A DNA stretch of 64,000 nt from Dendrobium chrysotoxum (GCA_019925795.1 CM034310.1:20046764-20110763); one strand, 5' to 3'. Positions 11,293 to 22,631 are shown, counted from the first letter of the stretch. Numbers and translations are program-made. The notes: generated by a model not told the origin, from the sequence alone.

Positions 11293-13246
11293 GAGTGCTC
11301 TCACAAAAGGCCTCATGAGAGCATGTGGTACCTGGACATCAGATATTCAAGGCATATGACTAGAGATGTAAATCAATTCATTTTATTGTAGGCTAGGGCA
11401 GGAGGTAAGGTGACACTTGGTGATAATACCACCAGAAGAGTGGTGGGCTCAGGTATAATTGGCAATTCAAAAATTTCATCATTAAAAATATTTTACTTGT
11501 AGATGACTTGAAACATAATCTATTCAGTATCAACCAGCTCTTTGGTAAAGGCTTCAGCATAAAATTTCTATCAACCAGCTACATAATTAGCTTAAATAAC
11601 AAAACTATTTTGTAGGAAAGGAGATTTGATAATGTCTACATACTTGATCTAAATTACTTTAAATTTGATACTGCTCTTTGCTTAAAATAATTACTGATGA
11701 GTCCTGGTTATGGCATATAAGAGTATGTCATGCAAGTATGAAAAGCCTTAAAAAAATCACCCAAAAAGACTTAGTGAGAGGTATTCCCAAACTAGAGTTC
11801 ACTAAGGACCACCTGTGTGTTACCGATTAGTTAGGGAAAAAAGTCAAATCCTCCTTCCACTCAATCAAAGATATTAACACTAGCAAACCCTAAGAAGTCC
11901 TTCGCATGAATCTCTTTGGACCTGTTAGCACTGCAAGCCTAAGAGGGAAAGTCTTTGGGTATATAATTATTAATGATTATTTGATGTTTACTTGGCTTAG
12001 ATTCCTATCTCATAAAAGTGAAAAATTCAAGGAGTTTAGTCTTTTTCCACTTGAATTCAGAGGAAACTAGGTTGTGAAATCTTAACCATTCATAGTAACC
12101 ACGATGGAGAATTTGATAATGAAAATTTTGAATCTTACTGTAAGGAGCAAGGGATAGATCATAATTTTTTAACTCCTAGGACCTCTTAGTAGAACGGGGT
12201 AGCTGAAAGAAAGAATAAGACATTAGTAGAAGCCACTAGAGCCATATTAGCTGAATACTCACTTCCTAAATACTTCTAGGCAAAAGCAGTGAATACAGCT
12301 TGTTATGTTCTAAATAGGGTTAATATTAGATCCAAGCTGAATAAGATATCCTATAAAATCCTTAAGGGTAAGACACCCAACCTCTCTCACCTTCATGTCT
12401 TTGGATGTAAAGTGTTCATTCTGAATAATGAGAAGTCTCAACTAGGAAAGCTTAACCCAAAATCTAATGGAGTGTTCCTAGGTTACTCAAATGTTGGAAA
12501 ATCTTATAGAGTCTTCAATAAAAGGACACTAGACCACTCATATTATTTTTGATGAATTTAATAATTTTGGAGGGTCTAAAGAAGAAGAAGAAGAAGTAGT
12601 AGAAATCACCAAAGGAGTAGAATCTATAAATTTGGAGGAAAGGGTAGAACCTAAAAATATACTACCTAGAGAATGGAGATATTCTTCAAGTCATCCTAAA
12701 GAATTGAACTTAGAAGACCCATCTAAATGAGTTAGAGCTAGGCATGGACTTAGAAAAGAAGTAAGCCACTCTGCCTTCATCTCAATGACTGAACCCACCA
12801 ATATAAATCAAGCCCTATCTGATGAATTCTTGATCCTAGCCATGCAAGAATAGTTAAATTAATTTGTAAGGAATGATATTTGGGAGCTAGTTGAAAGACC
12901 TAAGGACCAGAGTGTTGTTGGAACTAAAAGGGTTTTCAAAAATAAAATGAATGATTCTAGAGTAATGGTGAAATAAAGTAAGATTAGTGGCTAAGGGGTA
13001 CAACCAAATAGAAGGAATTGACTTTAAAGAGATCTTTTCCCCTGTAGCTTGATTAGAAGCCATTTGAGTGCTACTAGCCTTTGTTTATTTTAAGGGATTC
13101 AAACTGTATCAAATGGATGTCAAGAGTGCCTTTCTGAATGGGGTAATAAAAAAAGATCAACCCTTAGGCTTTAAAAATTCATAATTTCCTAATTATGTGT
13201 TTAAATTAAAAAAGGCATTATATAGACTAAAATAAGCATCCAGGGT
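11293..13246 (+). pseudogene. pol: pol relic of element B, first part (protease, integrase, start of reverse transcriptase)
   Basis: The frame opens immediately after TAG at 11290-11292, 11 nt beyond the gag stop. Protease: WYLD is present, but the active-site DSG reads D-I-R. GAG-pre-integrase: WHIRVCHAS with the second CxxC degraded. Integrase: the first catalytic Asp lies in a degraded MNLFG (Asp to Asn), the second in HSNHDGEF (Asp to Asn), while NGVAERKN with its Glu remains. A longer open stretch at 12289-12552 covers the integrase C-terminal part (LSHLHVFGCKVF). The reverse transcriptase starts near 12780 and is cut at ...KASR, codons before WYERL, by element I. Many stops replace Gln or Trp codons (two consecutive TAG at about 12188-12193). 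Confidence 0.85.
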
Positions 13247-14815
13247 CGTTGCAAATCTGGTTTTGATGATGACAAACATATTTCCAGTGTATTTTGCTTG
13301 GCTAATCTGTTTCAGGCACAAAAGACCGCGAGCCACTCAAGCTAACTCAAGATCGGGTCCAAGTGTGTCAAATGTATGATTTTTCTTTTTATTGAGTCAA
13401 TTGTAATGTAACTGATTCCCTAGCTAAGTAACCTTGTATACACACACTCAGGGAGAGAGATTGAGTGAATTAGAGCTTCTGTTAGAATTTTGTTCAGATC
13501 GTCCTGGACGATTTTCACATCATCCTGGACGATCTAGCCAAAACAGAAACCCTAATTAGGGCGACTAAGTTAAGAGGGTCTGATTAAGCAGATCGTCCTG
13601 AATGATCTCCGGATCGTACGGGACGATATGCCCAAATCAGAAATTCTCAGCCGCCAGATCAAGTTAGGCAAGTTCTTATTTTTGGATACTTGGTCTGATC
13701 ATCCCGGACGATACGTGTATCGTCCCAGATGATACGTGTATCATCCCGGACGATCCAGTACAATCATGCCTAATTTAATCTGGTAATTAAGGAAAGCAAT
13801 TTATTTTTGGTTGATACGATCATATCGTCCTGGACGATCGCAGGATCATCCCGGACGATCATGATCGTTTAGTGCATTTCAGCTGTACGTCCCGAACTGT
13901 GTTCAGGACGATTTGGGGCCTTTTTGAACTAATCATACAGGACGATGTCCCTATCATCCTGGATGATCAAGTCATTTTTTGGTCGTCCAGCACAGATTTC
14001 TCTGGACGACCCGAACTGTCTTCTGGACAATTTTCCTCGATTTGCACTAATCGTCCCGGACGATCGCAGGATCGTACGGGACGATATGAATAATTTTTTC
14101 TACTGATCGTCCAGAAGAGCCAGATCGTCCAGGCTGAAACAGCTGAATTTGAACTGATCGTACAGGACGATCGATCGATCGTCCTGGACGATCTTGGCCG
14201 ACCAGTTGAGATTTAGAGCAAATTTTAAGCCCTCCTTTAAAAGAACTTTTTCCAAATTTTGGACAATTCTTTTGCTGCCTTCCTTCCCTGAGAAACCCTA
14301 GAGAGAGAGAGAGTTGGGAGAGAGAGAGAAGATCTTGTGAGGCGGAGTTAGTGAGGGATTCACTAAGGTTGCTCCTAGCATGGATAAGAGTCGTCTTCTC
14401 CGCTCGTCGTCTTTCGTCTAGTCGGTGTTCGTCGTGGGAGGATCATTCGCAAGAAGATCTGGGGTTCTCTGCCCGCTTCAGGTGGAAGCCAAAGGAGTTC
14501 GAAGGTTCTCTGCCTGCTTCAGGATGAAGCGAAAGGGGAGGCTCCGGGGAGTGGACGTAGGTTAAGTTGACCGAACCACTATAAAATCTAGTTTATTTTT
14601 CTGATTCAGTTTTGCACTTTACTTTTTTGATATTAACTGCTTGGGTGAATATCTGTAGTTGATCTTTTCATTCTTGTTTATGTGTTTCCGCTGCTACGTA
14701 TCGAAAAGATTTTCATTGTTATCATGAAATTTTTAAATAACCAATTCACCCCCCCCCCCTCTTGGTTAGCCTCGGGACTAGTTCACTAGGGCTTAACATC
14801 CCTATCGAACTTTCA
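13247..14815 (+). repeat. 5' LTR of element I (170-bp internal deletion)
   Basis: 1569 bp from CGTTGCAAATC (TG to CG) to AACTTTCA. Compared with the 3' LTR it keeps two hairpin units (14475-14489 GCTTC-AGGTG-GAAGC; 14516-14530 GCTTC-AGGAT-GAAGC). It lacks the DNA from the second unit to just inside the CCGGAG...CTCCGG hairpin, including the TTCTCC...GGAGAG structure. The differences elsewhere are mostly CG versus TG or CA inside the palindromes. Confidence 0.85.
13495..14195. repeat. Palindrome array ATCGT-N5-ACGAT in the 5' LTR of element I
   Basis: A series of 15-bp near-palindromes with arms ATCGT and ACGAT around five-base centres CCTGG, ACGGG, CCCGG or ACAGG, spaced roughly 20-80 bp. 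Some carry one transition (ATCAT or ATGAT arm). They stop about 30-60 bp before the TATA-like CTTTAAAAG, so they fill the putative upstream promoter part of the LTR. Confidence 0.85.
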
Positions 14816-14817
14816 AG

Positions 14818-14829
14818 TGGTATCAGAGA
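14818..14829 (+). promoter_or_regulatory. Primer binding site of element I
   Basis: TGGTATCAGAGA begins two bases after the 5' LTR end. It matches the initiator Met tRNA 3' end except for the last base. Confidence 0.85.
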
Positions 14830-14870
14830 GGGATTCAAAATTTAGGTTTAAAAACTTTTGAATTTGATCC

Positions 14871-16682
14871 ATGGCTAACTGTAACAATCGTAATACTGCT
14901 GAAGGTTATTCTATTACAAGACCACCGTTGTTTGATAATATTCCTTTTGATTTTTGGAAAACACGCATGTCTACTTTTCTGTAATCTATTGATTATCGCA
15001 TGTGGATGTTAGTTAGGGACGGATACGAACCACCTTTTAGACTGATTAACAATGTGAAAACTGAATTGCCTTTTGCTGATTGGACGTTTGATGATCGTGA
15101 TTTAGCACAGTTAAATGCAAAATGCTTGAACTGTTTCTTTTGTGCTTTAAAATCTGAAGACTGTATGCGTGTTTCTACTTGTACAACGGGAAAGAAAATC
15201 TGGGATAGATTATGCATAACATACGAAGGTACAACTGAAGTCAAACAGTCTAGGTTAAACATCTTGTTACATGATTACGAACTTTTTCGCATGAAACCTA
15301 GTGAGACTATTTCAGAAATGTACACAAGGTTCACTCAGATTGTTACCTCTTTGCATGCTCTAGGTAGAGAACTTACTAACTACGAAAGAGTGAACAAAAT
15401 TCTTAGATGTTTGCCTGCTTCTTATGATGCTAAGATTACTGCTATTATTGAATCTAAAGATTTAAATACTTACTCTATTGGCAGCTTACTTGGATCACTC
15501 ATTACTTACGAGCAAGGGGTGAACCAAAGGCAACTTGATGCAGGTGAACGCAAGAAATAGAAGACAGTGGCACTAAAGGCCAAGGATTCAGATGCTAGCA
15601 CTTTCGGGTCTGATAGCGATGATGTTGCCTTAATCACAAGGCAATTCAAAAGCTTTCTAAGGAAGAAACATAAGAACTATCAGAAGTGGAACAAGGGTAA
15701 GTCCAATAAAAATTTTAAGGGTTCATCTGAATCAGTTTGTTTTGAATGCAGGAAGCCTGGACACATTAAGGCTGATTGTCCTACACTTAAAGCTCACCCA
15801 AGCAAGGAGAAGGGTGAGGAGAAACCAAAGTTCAGAAAGGACAAGAAGCGGATTCAGAAGGCGTTCTGGGCAGACTCTGCATCCGACTCTTCTGAGACTG
15901 AAGCTGAAGAGGAGGAAACAAACTTATGTCTGATGGCTGATGATCACCCTGGTCAGTCGGACCAGGAAGAGGTATGTGTGCTGACTTACGATCAATTATT
16001 TGAAGTTTTTGAAAGAATTCATACATCGTATAGGAAGCTTAAGAAAACTCATGCTGTTTTGAAATTAGATTACTTAACTTTGCAAAAAGAGCATGATTCT
16101 GTAGTTAAAGATCATTCCACACTTGATTCCAATCACATGTCTTTGCTTGATGAATTCGATGAGTTAAATAAAAAATATTCTGATTTAGTTTCTGAGCATG
16201 ATTCATTGAAAACTACGCATGTGGACTTAGAAAGAGCTTTTAAAGAGTTAGATACAATGGCATGTGAAGTAGAAAGTAGCAATGGAACCTTGAAATTTGA
16301 AATTGCAAGTTTAAATAAAGAAAATGAGTTTTTGAAAGTAAAGATTAGTGCCTTTGAAAAGAACAAAACACCGCCTACTTTTGAACAGTTTTATGCACCG
16401 CCACATTTTTAAAAATCTGCTGCAAGTTCTTCAAAGCATGTTTCATATACATCTAGGAAGAGGCATTATCATCCACGTAGATTAGTTAACCCTTTTCCTG
16501 GTGTTAGATATTTTTCATGTGGCATGTTAGGAAATATTTCTCACACCTGCACTGTTAACCGTAGTACACATTGGGTGTGGAAACCCAAACTGCCTGTTTC
16601 ACAGCACAGCACGCATGCATTGCATTCTTCTTTTCATAAGAAGGAACCCAAACCTGTTTGGGTTCCTAAGACTGACGTTTGA
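14871..16682 (+). pseudogene. gag: gag of element I (three stop codons)
   Basis: Starts MANCNNRN and ends WVPKTDV with TGA at 16680-16682, about 600 codons. Stops: TAA 14982 (in FLxSIDYR), TAG 15558 (after ERKK), TAA 16410; the frame is otherwise continuous. Domains: copia-type Gag N-terminal domain (codons 20-210, MWMLVRDGY, LNILLHDYELFRM, TRFTQIVTSLHALG). Next is a zinc knuckle CFECRKPGHIKADC (codons about 291-304), a Lys-rich linker, an acidic Ser/Glu tract with NLCLMADDHPGQSDQEEV, then a coiled coil of about 130 residues. A C-terminal second knuckle (YFSCGMLGNISHTC) has lost one Cys and the His. Gag builds the cytoplasmic particle and packages RNA. The three stops would prevent function in cis. 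Confidence 0.9.
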
Positions 16683-16693
16683 TACTTTTGTAG
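16680..16693 (+). promoter_or_regulatory. gag-pol junction: gag TGA, 11-nt spacer, pol-frame TAG ending in an acceptor-like TTTTGTAG
   Basis: The gag frame ends in TGA (16680-16682). The pol frame (-1 relative to gag) has TAG at 16691-16693 and is open from 16694. The spacer TACTTTTGTAG has counterparts of the same length in B (TAATTTTATAG) and D (TAATTTTGTAG). The two frames do not overlap, so simple -1 slippage in an overlap cannot join them. The U-rich tract plus TAG followed by G resembles a plant 3' splice site; that role is inferred. Confidence 0.6.
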
Positions 16694-19600
16694 GTGTGCT
16701 CTCACACAAGACCTTGTGAGAGCATGTGGTACCTGGACAGCGGATGTTCTAGACATATGACTGGAGATACAAATCAGTTCATTTCGCTGGAGGCCAGAGC
16801 TGGAGGCAAGGTTACACTTGGAGATAACACCACCAGGAAGGTGGTAGGCTCAGGTATAATTGGTGATTCCAAGAATTTTATGATTAATAATGTTTTGCTT
16901 GTAGATGGACTGAAACACAACCTGCTGAGCATCAGTCAACTCTGTGACAAGGGATACAGCATCAAATTCCTGCCCACTGGCTGCATTTTAAGCTTAAATG
17001 ATGAAGTTATCTTGCAGGGGCAAAGGATCAACAACGTCTACAAGCTGGATGTAAGTAGCATTAAATCTGATAATTCAATTTGCTTAAAAATTGCTGCTGA
17101 TGAGTCTTGGCTATGGCATAGGAGATTGTGTCATGCCAGTATAAAAACCCTTAGGAGAGTCACCCAAAAGGACTTAGTTAGAGGTGTGCCCAAGCTTAAG
17201 TTCACTAAGGATCACCTGTGTGATGCCTGTCAGTTGGGGAAGCAAGTCCAGTCCTCTTTTCACTTTGTTAAAGATATTAGCACCTCTAGACCTTTAGAAG
17301 TTCTTCACATGGACCTCTTTGGAACCATTAGCACTGCCAGCTTAGGGGGGAGAGTCTATGGTTTTGTGATTGTAGATGATTATTTGAGGTTCACTTGGGT
17401 TAAGTTTTTGTCACATAAATCTGAGTCATTTGATGAGTTTAGATCCTTCTCTACTTGGATTCAGAAGAAGTTAGGATGTGAGATTATTACCATCCATAGT
17501 GATCACGGAGGAGAGTTTGAAAATGAAAGATTTGGAAGTTTTTGTGAGGATCATGGGATTAGTCATAATTTTTCAGCTCCTAGGACCCCTCAGCAGAACG
17601 GGGTAGCTGAAAGGAAGAACAGGACCTTAGTGGAAGCCGCTAGAGCCATGCTTGCCGAGTATTCACTTCCAAAATACTTTTGGGCTGAAGCGGTGAACAC
17701 TGCCTGTTATGTGCTGAATAGGGTGAATGTGAGAGTCAAACTGAATAAGACACCTTATGAGATCATTAAGGGTAGAACTCCAAATCTGTCCCACCTCCAT
17801 GTCTTTGGCTGTAAGGTTTTCATTCTGAACAACGGGAAGTCACCCTTAGGAAAATTTAACCCCAAATCTGATGAAGGAGTGTTCTTAGGATATTCAAGTG
17901 TTGGGAAATCCTTTAGGGTGTTCAATAGGAGGACTTTGGTGGTGGAAGAAACAACCCATGTATTGTTTGATGAATCTGATCCTATGGAGTCTAGATCTGA
18001 AGTAGAAGATGAAGAGATTATTGAGGTTACCCAAGGAGTTGGAAATATAAATTTGGAGGAAAGGGTAGAACCTCAAACCGAGTTGCCTAGAGATTGGAGA
18101 TATTCTTCGAGTCATCCTAAAGAACTGATCTTAGGAGACCCTTCTGAAGGTGTTAGGACTAGGCATTGACTTAAGAAGGAAGTAAGCAATTCTGCCTTTA
18201 TCTCAATGACTGAACCCACCAACATCAATCAAGCCTTGTCGGATGAATTTTGGATTTTAGCTATGCAGGAAGAATTGAATCAATTTGTAAGGAATGATGT
18301 TTGGGAGTTAGTAGAAAGACCTAAAAATCAAAGTATTATGGGAACCAAGTGGGTCTTTAAGAATAAGATGAATGATTCTGGTGTGGTGGTGAGAAATAAG
18401 GCAAGATTAGTGGCTAAGGGGTATAATCAGATAGAAGGGATTGATTTTGAGGAGACTTTTGCCCCTGTAGCTAGATTGGAAGCCATTAGAGTGCTACTAG
18501 CCTTTGCCTGTTATAAGGGATTTAAGCTGTTTCAAATGGATGTTAAGAGTGCCTTTTTAAATGGGGTAATTAAAGAAGATGTTTTTGTAGAACAACCCCC
18601 AGGTTTTGAGAGTTCCCAATATCCAAGTCATGTCTATAAATTAAAAAAGGCCTTATATGGATTGAAACAGGCACCCAGAGCTTGGTATGAGAGGCTTAGC
18701 ACATTCCTGTTAGAAAGAGAGTTTGTTAAGGGGAGCGTAGACACCACCCTTTTTCTGAGGAGATTAGGAGATGACTTACTCATTGTCCAGATCTATGTTG
18801 ATGATATAATTTTTGGATCTTCTGATAAATATTTATGTGAAGAGTTCTCTAAAACAATGAGTAAGGAGTTTGAGATGAGTATGATGGGAGAATTGTCCTA
18901 ATTTTTAGGGTTTAGCATAAGGCAAACGGATGATGGAACCTTTCTAAATCAATCAAAATACATTAAGGACATTTTGAAGAAATATGAAATGGACAAAGCC
19001 AAGCCAATCAATACTCCCATGCCCTCCTCAGTTCAGTTAGATAAGGATTCAAATGGAAAATCATTTGACCAGAAGAAGTATAGAGGGATAATAGGTTCAC
19101 TGCTTTACCTGACTGCTAGCCGACCTGATATCATGTTTAGTGTTTGTCTTTGTGCTAGGTTTCAGGCTGACCCTAAAGAGTCCCACCTGACTGCTATTAA
19201 GAGATTCTTAGATATCTTTTAGGAACCCCAAACCTAGGAATTTGGTACCCTAGGCACAGCACCTCTTTTGAGATCATTGGATATTCTGATTCTGATTTTG
19301 CGGGGTGTATGGTGGATAGGAAGAGTACTTCTGGGACTTGTCAATTCATAGGACAGTCGTTAGTCTCATGGTCCAGTAGAAAATAGAACTCAGTTGCACT
19401 TTCCACTGCTGAAGCTGAGTACATTGCCTTAGGGAGTTGTGTGGCCCAAGTTCTTTGGTTGAAGCAGCAAGTCTTGGATTTAGGAGTACCGGTTGGCACA
19501 ATTTCTGTTCTGTGTAATAATACTAGTGCCATCTGTATCTCTAAGAATCCAATCCAACATTCTAGGACCAAACACATTGATATTAGGAATCACTTCATTA

Positions 19601-19743
19601 GGGACCATGTTACAAAAGGGGACATTGAGCTACATCACGTAGCAACTGAAAATCAGCTGGCTAACATATTCACTAAACCACTGGCCTTTGACTCATTCAG
19701 CATTTTGAGAACCAGATTAGGAGTGATTGATATAAATGCTTGA
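16694..19743 (+). pseudogene. pol: pol of element I (protease, integrase, reverse transcriptase, RNase H)
   Basis: Copia-order polyprotein of about 1015 codons. Protease: WYLDSGCSRHMTG with intact DSG (about codons 10-23). GAG-pre-integrase/HHCC zinc: WHRRLCHAS ... HLCDACQLGK. Integrase: HMDLFG, HSDHGGEF and NGVAERKN keep the D-D-E residues. Reverse transcriptase: FQMDVKSAFLNG, YGLKQAPRAWYERL and YVDDIIFG all present. RNase H: STAEAEYIAL and the terminal HIDIRNHFIRD, NIFTKPL, ending GVIDINA TGA. Breaks: TGA 18167-18169, TAA 18899-18901, a one-base deletion near 19210 and TAG near 19385. First ATG in frame is just before WYLDSG. Active-site motifs are intact, so this copy decayed recently. Confidence 0.9.
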
Positions 19744-21229
19744 TTCTGATGACTGCTGATTTATGATTGTTCTGATTGGTATTCTGATTTCTATTAGTTA
19801 GTTTTTCTATTATGATTTCTGATTTCTGTTAGTTAGGTTTGGTATTCTGATTTCTGATTTCTGTTAGTTAATTTTTGTTTGATTATTTACTTTCAGTTGA
19901 TTTTATTTCTTCTGCTGATTTCTGTGTTAGCCTTACTGTTAGTTTGATTTGAGTATTTACTTTGCTGTGATTTTCTACCTGTTTTTATTTATTTACTGGT
20001 TCATATCTTGGACGTACTATTTTATGCTTTTCAAGATCTGATCACCGCTCACTACTTCTGGTGATCTAAATTTTTGACTGGGAGTTTTTACCTTGTTTTG
20101 GTTTGGAAGCTGGTAAGCAGTGATTGACTTCGCTGAATCTGTTAAAGGGAAGAAACATTGATAATTGTTTCTCTTCCTCTAACTCCTTTACTGGTGTGTA
20201 GTTTCTTTTCAATAAAAATCCTCTTCAAAATTAAAATGTTAGTTTTTGAAATAGAGATTATTTTATCTTCCTACAGTAATCTGCCTCATATCAATAGTGG
20301 TTTTCAAAGTCTTGAGTCATCAGTTTGATTTTCTAAACCAAGTGATTGCATTTATCATATGTTGTATGGCTTTTATTTTGTGAATCGTTCTTCCTTACTG
20401 TGGAGAGTCATCTCCTATGTCTGGAAGATAATCTCACAGCTGAGACTCTTTAATGATTATGAAAAGGAGAAAGCTTATAAAAGATGCGCAGTGCGCCAGC
20501 TAATTTGAAAAAGAGGCATAAAATGAGCCCAAAACTGAAAAGATGCGAAATTGCCAAATTGGATACACAAAGTGTATCAAAAATTAAAAGATGCGCAAAG
20601 CGCCAACCAATTTGAAAAAGAGGCACAAAATGAGCCCAAACCAAGCTTTCTTCCTTTTCAGATTGTTAAATGTCTTAGAAAAATCTGTGCGCCACTTAAT
20701 ATTTTCAAAAGCTTGAGTCTTGAAAATCCTGATTTCTGATTTTTTACTTTGTAACACTATTATATCAGATATTTTTCTGGAACGAGGCTTGAAAGGATCT
20801 CTTTTCAAATCTAATGTCTTTTCTTCTGAATCGGATTTTTGTTTTGAAAGAGGTTTGCATCGATAAGGTGCCCGGGGTCAGAGTTACGAAAGTTGATTAT
20901 TTCCAACCTTTTTCTGGATCTCAGCTCTGTCAATCATCCTGTCATTAGTTTTTGAATCTAAAATCAAGGACAAATTTTGATTTTCTTGTTTTGTAGTTGT
21001 TCTATTTTATGTTTTATTTCAGTGTTCTATTTTTCCCTCCTCCTTTTTGTGATGTCAAAAGGGGGAGTCAGTTGTAGTCGTGTCTGTTTCTATTTTCTGA
21101 GTCATGTTTCATGTATTGTCTTAGCTGTTAAATGAAAATTTAAAAAATGTTTATTTTGTTTGATCTCCTAGTTTACTTTTATTTTTAGACTACTTTACAA
21201 ATATTTGCCATCATCAAAAAGGGGGAGAT
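19744..21229 (+). other. 3' noncoding region and purine tracts of element I
   Basis: Begins with a TTCTGATTTCTGTTAGTTAG-type degenerate repeat (19745-19930). It then holds the conserved hairpin block (20481-20637), an internal PPT-like TCAAAAGGGGGAGTC at about 21055-21069, and the terminal AAAAAGGGGGAGAT at 21216-21229. More than one purine tract before the 3' LTR is a known trait of Sireviruses. Short ORFs here overlap the repeat block on both strands and look incidental. Confidence 0.75.
20481..20637 (+). repeat. Conserved 3'-noncoding block with hairpins (element I)
   Basis: Two direct repeats GAGGCAYAAAATGAGCCC (20513-20530 and 20620-20637). Hairpins: GCGC-AGT-GCGC at 20486-20496, GATACAC-AAA-GTGTATC at 20562-20578 (seven perfect pairs), GCGC-AAA-GCGC at 20593-20603. 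Same block in A (3943-4130), B (24611-24754) and C (31052-31179, minus). Confidence 0.75.
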
Positions 21230-21480
21230 TGTTACAAATCTGGTTTTGATGATGACAAACATGTTTCCAGTGTGTTTTGCTTGGCTAATCTGTTTCAGGC
21301 ACAAAAGACCGCGAGCGACTCAAGCCAACTCAAGATCAGGTCCAAGTGTGTCAAATGTATGATTTTTCTTTTTATTGAGTCAATTGTAATGTAACTGATT
21401 ATCTAGCTAAGTAACCTTGCACACACACACTCAGGGAGAGAGATTGAGTGAATTAGAGCTTCTGTTAGAATTTTATTGAG

Positions 21481-22155
21481 ATCGTCCTGGACGATTTTCA
21501 CATCGTCCTGGACGATTCAGCCAAAATAGAAACCCTAATTAGGGCGACTAAATTAAGAGGGTCTGATTAAGCAGATCGTCCTGGACGATCTCCGGATCGT
21601 ACGGGACGATATGCCCAAATCAGAAATTCTCAGCCGCCAGATCAAATTAGGCAAGTTCTTATTTTTAGATACTTGGTCTGATCGTCCCGGACGATACGTG
21701 TATCATCCCGGACGATCCAGTACAATCATGCCTAATTTAATCTGGTAATTAATGAAAGCAATTTATTTTTGGTTGATACGATCCTATCATCCTGGACGAT
21801 CGTAGGATCGTCCCGGACGATCGTGATCGTTTAGTGCATTTCAGCTGTACGTCCCGAACTGTGTTCAGGATGATTTAGGGCCTTTTTGAACTAATCGTAC
21901 AGGACGATGTCCCTATCGTCCTGGACGATCAAGTCATTTTTTGGTCGTCCAGTACAGATTTCTCTGGACGACCCGAACTGTCTTCTGGACGATTTTCCTC
22001 GATTTGCACTAATCATCCCGGACGATCACAGGATCGTACGGGACGATATGAACAATTTTTTCTACTAATCGTCCAGAAGAGCCAGATCGTCCAGGCTGAA
22101 ACAACTGAATTGAACTGATCGTACAGGATGATCGATCGATCGTCCTGGATGATCT
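21481..22155. repeat. Palindrome array ATCGT-N5-ACGAT in the 3' LTR of element I
   Basis: First copies at 21481-21495, 21502-21516, 21575-21589 (centre CCTGG) and 21596-21610 (centre ACGGG); more follow to about 22150, including an overlapping ATCGATCGATCG stretch. Each intact copy contains two CpG sites. It aligns with the array at 13495-14195. Confidence 0.85.
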
Positions 22156-22429
22156 TGGCCGACCAGTTGAGATTTAGGGCAAATTTTTAGCCCTCCTTTA
22201 AAAGAACTTTTTCCAAAATTTGGAAAAATCTTTTGCTACTTTCCTTCCCTGAGAAACCCTAGAGAGAGAGAGAGTTGGGAGAGAGAGAGAAGATCTTGTG
22301 AGGGGGAGTTAGTGAGGGATTCACTAAGGTTGCTCCTAGCACGGATCAGAGTCGTCTTCTCCGCTCGTCGTCTTTCGTCTAGTCGGTGTTCGTCGTGGGA
22401 GGATCGTTCGCAAGAAGATCTGGGGTTCT

Positions 22430-22575
22430 CTGCCCGCTTCAGGTGGAAGCAAAAGGAGTTCGAAGGTTCTCTGCCTGCTTCAGGAGGAAGCGAAAGGAGT
22501 TCGAAGGTTCTCTGCCTGCTTCAGGAGGAAGCAAAAGGAGTTCGAAGGTTCTCTGCCTGCTTCAGAAGGAAGAGA
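22430..22575 (+). repeat. Four 41-bp units with GCTTC-AGGAG-GAAGC stem-loops
   Basis: Hairpins at 22436-22450 (loop AGGTG), 22477-22491, 22518-22532 (both loop AGGAG) and 22559-22573 (last pair lost), exactly 41 bp apart. Each is preceded by GGTTCTCTGCC and followed by AAAGGAG. Stem sequence differs from that in elements B and D, but pairing and loop are kept. Confidence 0.85.
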
Positions 22576-22631
22576 AAGGAGGTCGGGTTCTCTGCCTCAC
22601 CGTGTGGTGAAAAGGAGGTATTTGTACAGGC

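Noticed and set aside
13242..13246. 5-bp target duplication for element I
   Set aside because: AGGGT on the left and AATGG on the right do not match; recorded as absent or decayed.
16694..16696. GTG start for pol
   Set aside because: GTG is merely the first codon after the pol-frame TAG. Eukaryotic initiation at GTG is not supported; the first ATG is before WYLDSG.
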